Made by a program: the position numbers and the translations under genes. Under the pieces are notes generated by a model, which saw only the letters and a program-made list of their open reading frames with translations, was not told the DNA's origin and did not search any database. Shown piece after piece: positions 1 to 7,666 of a stretch of DNA of 64,000 bases. Source of the DNA: JANMAT01 sp031359995 (GTDB taxonomy: Bacteria > Actinomycetota > Acidimicrobiia > Acidimicrobiales > Ilumatobacteraceae); contig JANMAT010000235.1 in the NCBI GenBank assembly GCA_031359995.1, positions 1-64,000 of the forward strand, given 5' to 3'. Positions within the stretch are counted from its first letter, which is position 1, and every line of letters starts with the position of its first letter.

Positions 1-145
1 GTTTTGTACAACGACCCGCGGGCCCCCCGTCCGTACCCGGACACCCCGCCCCCGGATACCACCTCGGCCGGCCCCGAGGGGGGCGAGGGTCCCGGCTACC
101 CGCCGGCTATTCGCCGGGACCAGGCACGGAAATCAGGGTTCGGGG

Positions 146-174
146 TTGACGCTCAAGTTACCCGTGGGTAACAA
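146..174 (+). promoter_or_regulatory. Sigma-A type promoter of the first acyl-CoA dehydrogenase
   Basis: TTGACG at 146-151 and TAACAA at 169-174 are separated by exactly 17 bases, close to the housekeeping -35/-10 consensus. They lie about 40 bases before the GTG start at 214. A palindrome covers the spacer and the -10 element. Confidence 0.6.
157..172. promoter_or_regulatory. Palindromic operator overlapping the promoter
   Basis: GTTACCC (157-163), two bases, then GGGTAAC (166-172) form a perfect 7+7 inverted repeat. It overlaps the spacer and -10 of the promoter at 146-174, where a repressor would block RNA polymerase. The cognate regulator is not identifiable here. Confidence 0.45.
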
Positions 175-213
175 TGCTGGAGCTCGCCCCTGCGCCCCCG
201 GTAGGAGACCCCC

Positions 214-1434
214 GTGTCGGACTTCTCGCTCGCCCTCAACGAAGACCAGCTCCAGCTCCAGAAGTGGGTCCACGACTTCGCCGAGAACGTCGTGCGCCCC
301 GTCGCCCACGAGTGGGACGAGCGCGAGGAGTTCCCGTGGCCCGTCGTCCAGGAGGCGGCCAAGGTCGGCCTCTACGGCTTCGACTTCATGCTCAACGCCA
401 TGAGCGACCCCACCGGCCTCACCCTGCCCGTGGCCATCGAGGAGCTGTTCTGGGGCGACGCCGGCATCGGCCTGGCCATCTTCGGCTCCGGCCTCGCCGC
501 CGCCGGCATCGCCGGCAACGGCACGCCCGAGCAGGTCATGGAGTGGGTGCCGCAGTGCTACGGCACCGCCGACAAGGTGCAGCTCGGCGCCTTCTGCGTG
601 AGCGAGCCCGACGCCGGCTCCGACGTGAGCTCGCTGCGCACCAAGGCCGTCTACCACGACAAGACCGACGAGTGGGTGCTCAACGGCACCAAAGCCTGGA
701 TCACCAACGGCGGCATCGCCGACGTCCACGTCGTGGTGGCCACCGTCGACCCCACGCTCAAGGCCAAGGGCCAGGCCAGCTTCATCGTGCCGCCGGGCAC
801 CAAGGGCCTGTCGCAGGGCCAGAAGTACGCCAAGCACGGCATCCGGGCCAGCCACACCGCCGAGGTCGTCCTCGACGACGTCCGGGTGCCCGGCCGCTGC
901 CTGCTGGGCGGCAAGGAGAAGCTCGACGCCAAGCTGGCCAAGGCCCGCGAGGCGGCCGGCAGCCCCACCGGCGAGAAGCAGCCGGCCATGGCCACCTTCG
1001 AGGCGACCCGCCCGTCGGTGGGTGCGCAGGCCCTCGGCATCGCCCGGGCCGCCTACGAGTACTCGCTGGAGTACGCCAAGGAGCGCTAGGCGTTCGGCAA
1101 GCCGATCATCATGAACCAGGCCATCGCCTTCAAGCTGGCCGACATGGCCATGGAGATCGACGCCGCCCGTCTGCTCGTGTGGCGCGCCGCGTGGCTCAGT
1201 CGCAACGGCAGCTACCGCAACGGCGAAGGCTCCATGTCGAAGCTGAAGGCGGGCGAGGTCGCCGTGTGGGTGACCGAGCAGGCCATCCAGATCCTCGGCG
1301 GCTACGGCTACACGCGGGAGTACCCGGTGGAGCGTTGGCACCGCGACGCCAAGATCTACACGATCTTCGAAGGCACCTCCGAGATCCAGCGCCTGGTGAT
1401 CAGCCGGGCCATATCGGGCCTGCGTATCGAGTAG
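214..1434 (+). pseudogene. Acyl-CoA dehydrogenase interrupted by an in-frame TAG
   Basis: This encodes an FAD-dependent acyl-CoA dehydrogenase that would alpha,beta-dehydrogenate acyl-CoAs in beta-oxidation-like catabolism. The frame is open from GTG 214 (AGGAG nearby) for 291 codons, stops at TAG 1087-1089 and continues in the same frame to 1434, about 406 codons, normal for the family. N-terminal, middle (GAFCVSEPDAGSD; WVLNGTKAWITNGG) and C-terminal domains follow in order. The stop lies inside the conserved YAKER-x-AFGKPI stretch, where relatives, including the dehydrogenase at 34906-36183, have Lys; AAG to TAG is a single change. The C-terminal half carries the catalytic-Glu motif IFEGTSEIQR. 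Without readthrough the product would lack most of its C-terminal domain. It could be a true pseudogene or a base-call error. Confidence 0.85.
1356..1374 (+). repeat. Putative attL core in the 3' end of the dehydrogenase gene
   Basis: The 19 bases CTACACGATCTTCGAAGGC lie in the codons leading into the catalytic-Glu motif. They are identical to 12714-12732, and 17 bases (1360-1376) are identical to 3628-3644. A broken tyrosine integrase gene begins less than 100 bases after the gene's stop codon, so this is the expected crossover site of an element that inserts at the gene's 3' end. Confidence 0.55.
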
Positions 1435-1520
1435 ATCCGCGTCGGGCGGCTGGCGCCGCAGTGCGACGTACGACAACAGTCCCTACTGACCATCCCTGGG
1501 ATCCGTGGCAGATCTGGCGG

Positions 1521-2182
1521 ATGGCCTCTATCCGCGAGCGCCGACCCGGGGTGTGGGAGGTCCGCGTCTCACGGGCACCGACAAGCTCGGCCGCCCCACG
1601 CAGATCTCGCGCACCGTCCACGGCGGCAAGCGCGAGGCCCAACGGGTGGCTTCAGAGATGGAAGCCGGAACGAGCCGGTCGGAGCGGCGCGGCCGCGCCG
1701 TGGCCGACGTGCTCGACGCGTGGGTCGAGCAGAACCAAGCGACATGGGCGGCCTCGACCAAGCGTGACCAGACGAGCCGCGCCGAGCGCATCAAGAACGA
1801 CCCCATCGGCCGCTTGCCCATCGCCCCGCTCTCGGTCGGCGACGTCGAAAGCTGGCACACGCGCCTGCGGGCCGACTGCCACGGCGACGCCGGCCTGCGC
1901 AACCTGCACACCGTGCTGTGGGCCGCCATCGCCCAGGCGGTCCGCTGGGGGTGGGTGTCCACCAACGTGGCGGCGCGGGCACGGCTGCGTTCGGCCAAGG
2001 CGGCGCCACGCGGGGCCATGGAACTGGAGGACGTACTGGCCGTGCTCGCCGCTCTCCAGTGGACCGACGTGCGCGACGCCCACCTCACCATCGACTCGTC
2101 GATCGAGGTCGTGTCGCGAGCGAACGGCGTCCCCGAGCTGCGGGACGCGTCGACCAAGACGGCGAACCGCGGCCTCGGCTGA
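1521..2182 (+). pseudogene. Decayed tyrosine-family site-specific integrase
   Basis: ATG 1521 opens with MASIRERRPGVWEVRV, the usual beginning of actinobacterial element integrases. The continuation, TGTDKLGRPTQISRTV and KREAQRVASEMEA, is one frame away, so about one base is missing near 1574. A SAM-like core-binding region follows (VADVLDAWVEQNQATW to the helix around AIAQAVRWGWV, then NVAARA). The catalytic domain is largely gone: the segment holding the first catalytic Arg is deleted between VLAVLAA and LQWTDV, and the frame stops at 2182 before any His-x-x-Arg or Tyr motif. The gene sits directly after the putative attL, as expected for an integrative element. It cannot encode an active recombinase. 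Confidence 0.75.
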
Positions 2183-2445
2183 CGGGTTGACGATGTCGGC
2201 GAGGCTTTCGGACTCGTGTAGATACCGCCACCCAGGCCATGCTCCCTTCAAGAGCTCGGCGCGCGCCGCCCCGAGCATCGTCGGAAGTGCCCACGGGGCG
2301 GCAGTGATGCTGCGCGTCACCACGCTGTACGCGTCGTCGGCCGAGGCGACGGCGGGCTACGACACCAGTATCCGGACGACGCCCCTTGCCACGCCCGGTC
2401 GTCGCATTGCGTAGCGTTGCGGAGGTGGGTTCGATCTATCCGGCG
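2183..2445. other. Intergenic remnant without a recognisable gene
   Basis: No intact gene is visible here. On the minus strand a frame opens after a TAG near 2354 and runs through the antisense of the broken integrase. The part above about 2180 reads like protein but matches no family I recognise. I treat it as island debris. Confidence 0.3.
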
Positions 2446-2661
2446 ATGAGGTGGCGCGATCTGTATCAGCTGCTCTCGCGGGAACCTCTCAACTACGTCA
2501 CAGTCCGCCAGAAGGGTTCTCACCGTACGCTGGAAGCCGAAGGTCGTCCCTCGCTGCTGTTGGCAGGTCACGAATCCGACACCTGCCCTCCTGGACTTGT
2601 GCGGAAAGTGTTAACAAAGGACGTGGGCTTGACCGACGAGGAAGCCAAGCGCCTACTGTAA
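2446..2661 (+). CDS. HicA-like mRNA interferase toxin
   Basis: This 71-residue protein has the HicA/YcfA dsRBD-like layout: RWRDLYQLL at the N-terminus, then VRQKGSHRTLE with the catalytic-type His, a short beta hairpin, a CPPGLVRKVL segment matching the usual LPxGTLxxIL, and a final helix. HicA toxins cleave mRNA and are restrained by the HicB encoded just downstream, as here. The family is normally 60-80 residues. ATG 2446 was chosen because the homology begins there; an in-frame GTG at 2425 would add seven residues. Neither start has a convincing ribosome-binding site. The pair is probably cargo or stabilising machinery of the decayed element. Confidence 0.65.
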   Translation: MRWRDLYQLLSREPLNYVTVRQKGSHRTLEAEGRPSLLLAGHESDTCPPGLVRKVLTKDVGLTDEEAKRLL

Positions 2662-2682
2662 TCCCCAGTCAAGGGGGCTGAG

Positions 2683-2985
2683 ATGACGATTCACCTGATC
2701 ATGCACCTGGAAGCTTTCGAGATCGACGGACTCCGTGAAGTCGCGTGGTGGGCCGAGAGCCCCGACGTTCCGGGGTTCAGTGCTGCTGCGCCCACAGTCG
2801 TGCGACTTCGGAGTAGCGCGCTGGAGGCGCTGGTTGACCATCTTGGCTACCGGCCGGACGTCGTCGAGTCCTTGGCCTGCGACGGAAGTTCGGTGGCGAC
2901 GGCCGACGTCGTGGTGCCGGCCAACCCGATTCGCCAGCCCGAGCTTTCGAACGTCGTCACCAACCTCTTCGCTCTGGCAAGCTAG
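2683..2985 (+). CDS. HicB-like antitoxin (DUF1902-like)
   Basis: This 100-residue protein lies 21 bases after the HicA-like gene and has an AAGGGGG ribosome-binding site. The core AWWAESPDVPGFSAAAPTV matches the HicB/DUF1902 partial RNase-H fold (typically WxAxSPDxPGxxxxGxT), which binds and inhibits HicA. No ribbon-helix-helix or HTH DNA-binding domain is visible after it, so autoregulation of the pair by this protein is doubtful. Toxin-first order and tight spacing fit a hicAB operon. The assignment rests on the motif and the neighbour. Confidence 0.6.
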   Translation: MTIHLIMHLEAFEIDGLREVAWWAESPDVPGFSAAAPTVVRLRSSALEALVDHLGYRPDVVESLACDGSSVATADVVVPANPIRQPELSNVVTNLFALAS

Positions 2986-2990
2986 AGGGC

Positions 2991-3422
2991 GTGGCAAGGC
3001 TCACGACTGCGATCCTCTGCGACTTCGCGCAGGTTCGGGAGCAGCTCCTGTTCGTGCAGTCGGGTGGAATCTCCCGGCTCTTACGGCAGACCCTGCCCGC
3101 ACCGCTCGGGTTCATGCTCGCCCTGAGCCTCGAGGTGGAGTTCCACGAACGTCAGTTCGTTCACGAGATCAAACTGACGATACGGGACCCAGATGGCAAG
3201 GTCATTCTCGAGGGCACGGGCGCTGTAGCTCCGCTCCCAGACATGCCGGGCATCGAGGAGGGAGAGCCCGTGCATCTGCCTCTTGTGCACGACCTTCGCT
3301 TTGTGGGGGTCGCCTCGTACGGACTGCACGCCCTCGACGTGGTCCTTGACGACGAGCCCGCTGCGCACCTGGTGTTCTACGTGCGAGAACCGGCGCCACC
3401 GGTGCAACCTGAGTCCGCTTGA
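2991..3422 (+). CDS. Conserved hypothetical protein (possibly DUF6941 type)
   Basis: This 143-residue protein starts five bases after the antitoxin stop and is probably co-transcribed with it. It begins ARLTTAILCDFAQVREQLLF and continues with a hydrophobic beta-rich segment (PAPLGFMLALSLEVEF) and an alternating-strand C-terminal half ending in VLDDEPAAHLVFYV. There is no signal peptide or membrane helix. The opening resembles what I recall of the uncharacterised DUF6941 family, which has no known function; I have not been able to confirm this. It is the last gene before the first displaced dehydrogenase 3' end, so it belongs to the short decayed element. Confidence 0.55.
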   Translation: MARLTTAILCDFAQVREQLLFVQSGGISRLLRQTLPAPLGFMLALSLEVEFHERQFVHEIKLTIRDPDGKVILEGTGAVAPLPDMPGIEEGEPVHLPLVHDLRFVGVASYGLHALDVVLDDEPAAHLVFYVREPAPPVQPESA

Positions 3423-3627
3423 TGCAAACCGCGGAGTTCGGTGGCGAGCAATCTTCGAAGTCGGCCGCGGCTCGAAACCTTCGCGGCCGAGGCGGATCCT
3501 GAGCCCATCTGCGGGTCGGAGGAACTAGGGATCGGGTGCGCCGTCGAGTGGTCCGAGAAGCGCGTCCCTAATCCATGCCCCAACCGTGCGGACGGAGAAG
3601 CACTGCGGATCCGCCCGACCGAGCTCT

Positions 3628-3702
3628 ACGATCTTCGAAGGCACGAGTGAGATCCAGCGCTTCGTCATCGCCCGGGCCATCTCCGGACTGCGCGTCGAGT
3701 AG
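3628..3702 (+). repeat. Displaced acyl-CoA dehydrogenase 3' end, copy R1 (putative attR)
   Basis: From 3631 the sequence reads IFEGTSEIQRFVIARAISGLR then VE and TAG: the last 23 residues of an acyl-CoA dehydrogenase with no gene in front. Seventeen bases (3628-3644) are identical to 1360-1376. Upstream, AACCGTGCGGACGGAGAA and CTGCGGATCCGCC are shared with copy R2 at 12.6-12.7 kb, so the two copies have a common flank as well as a common gene end. Beyond the core, nucleotide differences from the 5' gene's own end show this is not a recent duplication. Confidence 0.7.
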
Positions 3703-3739
3703 ATCGACCCCAGCGCACCCGTCTTGCGCTTGGCGCGGA

Positions 3740-3772
3740 CCCGGCGCGCTCGCCAAAGGGCGAGCCGCCGGG
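3740..3772. terminator. GC-rich stem-loop after R1
   Basis: CCCGGC...CTCGCC pairs with GGCGAG...GCCGGG around an AAAG loop, with one bulged base. It lies between a plus-strand gene ending at 3422 and a minus-strand gene ending at 3886. A bidirectional terminator is possible, although there is no T-run. Confidence 0.4.
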
Positions 3773-3773
3773 C

Positions 3774-3800
3774 CCACTTCCGCACGCGCTTGCGTGAAGC
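3774..3800. repeat. 27-bp repeat, copy 1
   Basis: These 27 bases are identical to 12852-12878. The repeat contains CACGC-GCTT-GCGTG, a small perfect stem-loop. At both places it follows the displaced dehydrogenase 3' end, but its order relative to an AACCCGGTTCCCCAC block differs between the two loci, so the flanks have been rearranged. Confidence 0.6.
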
Positions 3801-3885
3801 GAGCTGAGCGTGGCGGAGGCCGAAGTTCCGGCGCAACCCGGTTCCCCACGGGGATGCGCGAGGCCACCGGGCCGTTGCGGGCTCC

Positions 3886-5919
3886 TTAGCTCGGCTCGAA
3901 CTGCTCCCACCGTTCGACGTAACTGCCGATGTCGGCGTCGATCATGAGGTGGACCTGGCACGCGGTCGGTGGCGACGTGACTCCGGGTGGCGCCGTGGTC
4001 GCGGTGGACGGGTAGCACCCCTCGAGCCGGAACGACAGGACGTAGACGAGCCGGGCCGTTGGATCGTCGCCCGGCGGATCGGACGTCGCGGCCAGCGCAC
4101 CGAAGAGGATCGTCACGTTGCTGGCGCCCGCCACCGAGTCACGTACCTGGGAACCGGCCGCGGTCACTGCGGCGTCGATGGACATTCGCGGCGCCCGAGC
4201 CGGTGCCCGCAGCTCTCGCGCTTCGTCGTAGCTCCGACTCCCTCGGACCGTCGTGATCCTGCCCCTGCTGTCGGCCATGGCAGCGCGCAACCATGGCGTG
4301 CTGACGGCGAGTGGATCGTTCCCGGGCGGCGCCCAGAACTCGTCCCACGTCTCGCCGCTCGCTGCGGGGAAGAACGGATCGATGCGGCCTACCGGCCGAC
4401 GGGCGAACGAGAACGTCGCGCCCGTCCCTCCCGTGATGTCGACGAGCGCGTCCTGCCCCGGCGCGCCGAGCGGACGCGGCGACTGCGCCGTACGCCAGCC
4501 CACCACGACGACCTGATCACCGACCAGCACCGTCGTGGGCGCGATGGCATCGGCGCCTCCACCGTCGAGGTGGCGGGTCTCCGAGCCGACGACACAGCCG
4601 CTCCGATCGTCGATCGATGCGCACGCGTAGTGGACACCACCGCTTGCGCCCCGGATCGACACCACGGTGCCATCCGCCGTCGTCGCCGAGTCGACCACGG
4701 GTGCCGCGAGGCCGCTCGCGCTGACGACGCCTCGCGCCGCGTCCACCTCGCCCGCGCTCGCCGGGTGGATGCCGCTGATGAGCCGCTGCAGGTCGGCCCG
4801 GTCGAGCCTCCGCTTCACGAGGACGGTGACGACGTGACCGTCGGCGTACCAGCGAACGCGGTGGCCGAGGGAAGCGCCGTCGGGAGGGTCGTCCACGATG
4901 CTGCGCTCGATCCCGTCGATCGTCACCCGTCGGCTCTCGACGCCGCTCGTGTCGTCGAGGGTCTCCCCGGCGCGTGCTGCTTCGACCCGGATGTTCACCC
5001 ATTGGTCGAGGCGCCCGCTGCCGTACCGGCCCGCCGTGGTCGACGACCCCATCGCGGTGCTCGCTGCGCTGGTCGGCGCGGGCACGGTTTCGAGCCCGGA
5101 GCTCTCCTCGACGGTGAGCGTCGAGGTGTCGCTGTGCACGGTGCTGGCCTCGGCGATGCGCAGCAGGGCGTCGCCGTCGATGCCCTGCGCACTCAGTTCC
5201 CAGCTGTGCTGACCCTCATTCCAGCTGACGGACGCGGACCGGTGGTCCGAGCTGCTGCGCACCACGCGACCGGGCGCACCATGGACCGTTGCGTTCGATC
5301 CGGCGTCGTCGGCCCCACCCTCGGACACGTAGAGGTGGACGTCAGCCACCACGGTGCGGCCATCCGGCCCCCGCTTGACCCAGTGCGCCTGGCTGAGGAT
5401 GCCGAACCCGGGGTCGATCACCGGTTGGCTGTGGACGACCCACAGTTCGGTTCCGTCGGGCAGCCACGTCGGCAGATACCAGGGGACGGCGTCCGGCGTG
5501 AGCGGGACTGTGGGGTCGGCCGTGAAGGACGGCAGCGTCGTCGCGCCGTTCGACGCCGGGTCCGTGGGCGGTGCGGTCAGGAGCGATGTGGTGGGCGGCC
5601 CGGTCGCGCCCGTCGTCGTGGGCCGGAACGTCGTCGGCGCGGTCGTTGCTGGCGTCGAACCGCCCCGGTCGGTGGCGGCGTCCCTTCGGGTCGCCACGAC
5701 CAGGACCGCCAGCACCATCGCCGCCGCGGCGGCGATGGCGAGGACGCGGCGACGACGTCCGCCTTCCGCACGGGCGTCGACGATGTCGATCATGTCGGTC
5801 GCCCCGGTCGGAGCGGGCTGACCGGTGAGGCGGGCCCAGATCGCGTCACGGTCAGACGCGGCGAGGGTCTCGTCGTCGGGACGCAGAGATGCGAAGAGGT
5901 CGATCGGATCGTCACTCAT
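3886..5919 (-). CDS. Large single-pass membrane protein, partner of an ECF sigma factor
   Basis: This 677-residue protein has a cytoplasmic N-terminus of about 55 residues, a basic stop (GRRRR) and one hydrophobic helix at about 59-77. A Thr/Pro-rich linker to about residue 130 leads into a long extracytoplasmic part with two similar segments (WYLPTWLPDGTELWVV; later GSGRLDQWVNIRVEAA) and a WDEFWAPP motif. The start overlaps the stop of the ECF sigma gene by 8 bases, so the pair is translationally coupled. Such partners often act as anti-sigma factors through the N-terminal tail, but no zinc-binding HxxxCxxC motif is present, so that role is inferred from context. A degraded fragment of a close paralog lies at 12006-12230. 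Confidence 0.7.
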   Translation of the reverse strand: MSDDPIDLFASLRPDDETLAASDRDAIWARLTGQPAPTGATDMIDIVDARAEGGRRRRVLAIAAAAAMVLAVLVVATRRDAATDRGGSTPATTAPTTFRPTTTGATGPPTTSLLTAPPTDPASNGATTLPSFTADPTVPLTPDAVPWYLPTWLPDGTELWVVHSQPVIDPGFGILSQAHWVKRGPDGRTVVADVHLYVSEGGADDAGSNATVHGAPGRVVRSSSDHRSASVSWNEGQHSWELSAQGIDGDALLRIAEASTVHSDTSTLTVEESSGLETVPAPTSAASTAMGSSTTAGRYGSGRLDQWVNIRVEAARAGETLDDTSGVESRRVTIDGIERSIVDDPPDGASLGHRVRWYADGHVVTVLVKRRLDRADLQRLISGIHPASAGEVDAARGVVSASGLAAPVVDSATTADGTVVSIRGASGGVHYACASIDDRSGCVVGSETRHLDGGGADAIAPTTVLVGDQVVVVGWRTAQSPRPLGAPGQDALVDITGGTGATFSFARRPVGRIDPFFPAASGETWDEFWAPPGNDPLAVSTPWLRAAMADSRGRITTVRGSRSYDEARELRAPARAPRMSIDAAVTAAGSQVRDSVAGASNVTILFGALAATSDPPGDDPTARLVYVLSFRLEGCYPSTATTAPPGVTSPPTACQVHLMIDADIGSYVERWEQFEPS

Positions 5920-6442
5920 CGCTGTCTCCTCGACGCAGGAACTCCCGGATGCGGTGCAGGCGCGACCCCACGGTGCCGACGGGGATGCCGAGCGCCTCGG
6001 CCACCTCGCGGTGGGGCAGCCGTTCCCACGCCACGAGCACGAGCAGGTCGCGGTCCACGGGGCTCAACTTACCGACGCGGATCAGCAGCAGGCGGACCCG
6101 GCGGTCGGCGTCCACCTGGTCGAGGACCGCCGCCGTGTCGTCCGGTGCCGAGTCGTCGGGGTCCAGCCGGCCCAGCGCGGCCAGACGCCGGCGCTCCTGG
6201 CGCCACCGGTTTCGCACGACGTTGGTGGCGATCCCGACGAGCCAGGCGCGCGGCGAGCCGCGTTCGGGCTCGTAGGTGTCGAGCCGTTCGAGGGCGATGC
6301 GGAAGACCTCGGCCGCCACGTCACGCGCCTCGGTCGCACCCACGCGCCGGGCCGCGTACCGGAAGACCGCGTCGACGTGATCGTCGAAGAGCGCACGCGC
6401 GTCGAGCCGGCCCTCCACCGCCCGCACCTGCTCATTGCCCAC
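5912..6442 (-). CDS. ECF RNA polymerase sigma factor (module 1)
   Basis: This sigma-70 family protein of 176 residues directs RNA polymerase to specific promoters. Region 2 is visible (FDDHVDAVFRYAARRVG; RDVAAEVFRIALERL; PRAWLVGIATNVVRNRWR), followed by a short linker and a region 4 helix-turn-helix (LPHREVAEALGIPVGTVGSRL). I chose GTG 6442 because AAGAGG lies just upstream and the family normally has about ten residues before region 2; an upstream start at 6535 would add 31 poorly structured residues. It is coupled by an 8-base overlap to the membrane protein at 3886-5919, which probably controls it. Confidence 0.85.
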   Translation of the reverse strand: MGNEQVRAVEGRLDARALFDDHVDAVFRYAARRVGATEARDVAAEVFRIALERLDTYEPERGSPRAWLVGIATNVVRNRWRQERRRLAALGRLDPDDSAPDDTAAVLDQVDADRRVRLLLIRVGKLSPVDRDLLVLVAWERLPHREVAEALGIPVGTVGSRLHRIREFLRRGDSDE

Positions 6443-6594
6443 ATCAACCTCTTGACCGCTGCGTGCGCGAGCTTCACGAAGTCCTGGTCGACCCCGGCTC
6501 AGACGCGACGAGCCAGTATGACCTGCGCCACACACTCGGTGGTGTTAGCGCACCGCCGGGCGGTGGGCGCCGCAAACGGTAACGGCTACCGTCG

Positions 6595-6900
6595 TCAGGC
6601 CGCTCTCGTCCAGAAAGGCCCTGGGCTCGGCGACAGGGCCGCTCGGGTGCGCGCGGGCCCGTCGTGGGCCGACACAGCTGCGCCCAGGATGGCGCGGGTG
6701 GCGTCGGTGACGGCGAGGTCGAGAGTCGCCAGGACGGCCGGGACGACCGTCGAACGACCGCACGGGTCCGGCCGCAGGTACCCGTCCTCGACCAGATCCA
6801 TGGGCGACGGGAGCCGTTGCTGCGGATCGTCGACGCCATCGCCTGTGCACACGGCGCAGGGGGCAGGTGGTTGCTCTAAGTCGACGCGATCGTCCGGCAC
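6595..6900 (-). CDS. Small hypothetical protein after ECF module 2
   Basis: A 101-residue frame begins with GTG 6900, five bases after the stop of the small gene at 6905-7132, and could be the third gene of that operon. It contains the segment DLVEDGYLRPDPCGR and a helix-like stretch (VVPAVLATLDLAVTDATRAI) but no motif I recognise. Codon use is similar to its neighbours. Support is only the tight spacing and protein-like composition; the C-terminal Pro/Arg-rich part could be readthrough noise. Confidence 0.35.
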   Translation of the reverse strand: MPDDRVDLEQPPAPCAVCTGDGVDDPQQRLPSPMDLVEDGYLRPDPCGRSTVVPAVLATLDLAVTDATRAILGAAVSAHDGPARTRAALSPSPGPFWTRAA

Positions 6901-6904
6901 GTCA

Positions 6905-7132
6905 TCAAGCCGACCGGCCGAAAGCGCGCAGAACCGCCTCGATGTCGAACCACCGCCCATCGCTCTGGACGCGCACGTTCACGAACGTGTCGTTCGACCA
7001 GACCTGGGCCGGTCGACCGTCGAGGTCGGTTGACACCCCGCCCGGGATCGCATCCAAAGGCCCGTCGAACACGGTCACCGTGATCGCACGATCCTGCCCA
7101 TCGCCGGAGGGCTTCGAGGACGTCGACTTCAT
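6905..7132 (-). CDS. Small protein coupled to ECF sigma module 2
   Basis: This 75-residue protein starts at an ATGA overlap with the stop of the ECF sigma gene, so the two are translationally coupled. The body reads as a small beta-rich domain (AITVTVFDGPLDAIPGG, AQVWSNDTFVNVRV, GRWFDIEAVLRAFG). No membrane helix, signal peptide or zinc motif is visible. Position suggests a role with the sigma factor, for example as a soluble regulator, but nothing in the sequence proves it. I recognise no family. Confidence 0.6.
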   Translation of the reverse strand: MKSTSSKPSGDGQDRAITVTVFDGPLDAIPGGVSTDLDGRPAQVWSNDTFVNVRVQSDGRWFDIEAVLRAFGRSA

Positions 7133-7611
7133 CCATGGTGGTCCGCTCCTTCCATCTCGTCCCTCAGGCGACGCCGGGCGCGCGATGCCCGCACCCGCAA
7201 TGACGCCTCGGCCACCTCGGCGAATGTCATCCCTTCGACCACCGTCAGGTACAGCACGGCCCGATCAGTCGGATCCATGCCGTGCAGCGGGTCGAGGTCC
7301 GACGGGTAGGCAACCCGTGCCTGGGTCGAGGTTGCCAGCAACGGATCGACGACCCGCCGGCGTCCCGCCGTGCGTCGCCGCGACATCTCCAGGTTCAGCA
7401 CGATCCGCCGCAGGTAACGGTCGATCCGCTCGATCGGCCCCTGCTCGAGCCGGCGCAGGCAACGGGTCAGTGCCTCCTGGACGACATCGTCCGGGTCGAC
7501 GTCAGGCAGGCTGCCGACGGCGGCGAACCGACGAAGGCCCGGGTACAGCCGGGCAAAGGCCGCGGCGTCGAGGCCCGAGGCGGGCGCGTCGTCGAGCGGT
7601 CCTTCGGGCAT
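7129..7611 (-). CDS. ECF RNA polymerase sigma factor (module 2)
   Basis: This 160-residue sigma-70 family protein has region 2 (FARLYPGLRRFAAV; DPDDVVQEALTRCLRRLEQ; IDRYLRRIVLNLEMSRRR) and region 4 (DPTDRAVLYLTVVEGMTFAEVAEA, then VRASRARRRL). The region 4 helix-turn-helix is slightly short: the expected xxGxSxxTVxSR turn reads as ASLRVRASRARR, so DNA recognition may be altered. It overlaps the small gene at 6905-7132 by ATGA. About 55 bases separate it from the membrane protein of module 3 upstream on the same strand, so modules 2 and 3 may be read together. Confidence 0.8.
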   Translation of the reverse strand: MPEGPLDDAPASGLDAAAFARLYPGLRRFAAVGSLPDVDPDDVVQEALTRCLRRLEQGPIERIDRYLRRIVLNLEMSRRRTAGRRRVVDPLLATSTQARVAYPSDLDPLHGMDPTDRAVLYLTVVEGMTFAEVAEASLRVRASRARRRLRDEMEGADHHG

Positions 7612-7666
7612 CGCACACTATGGACGCCCGAGCGAGGCACTTCGTAACGCGAGGTGCTGCGAACGC

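Noticed and set aside
1087..1089. TAG as a pyrrolysine codon or programmed readthrough site
   Set aside because: There is no pyl gene or downstream stem-loop, and acyl-CoA dehydrogenases have Lys there. A mutation or base error is simpler.
1652..2323. A 223-codon minus-strand ORF across the integrase
   Set aside because: Most of it is antisense to the integrase remnant. The rest matches no family, so I mention it only as debris.
3949..6582. An 877-codon plus-strand frame antisense to the ECF module
   Set aside because: Its product is Arg/Gly/Val-rich shadow sequence with no motif; both minus-strand genes beneath it show family motifs. Long antisense frames are expected at this GC content.
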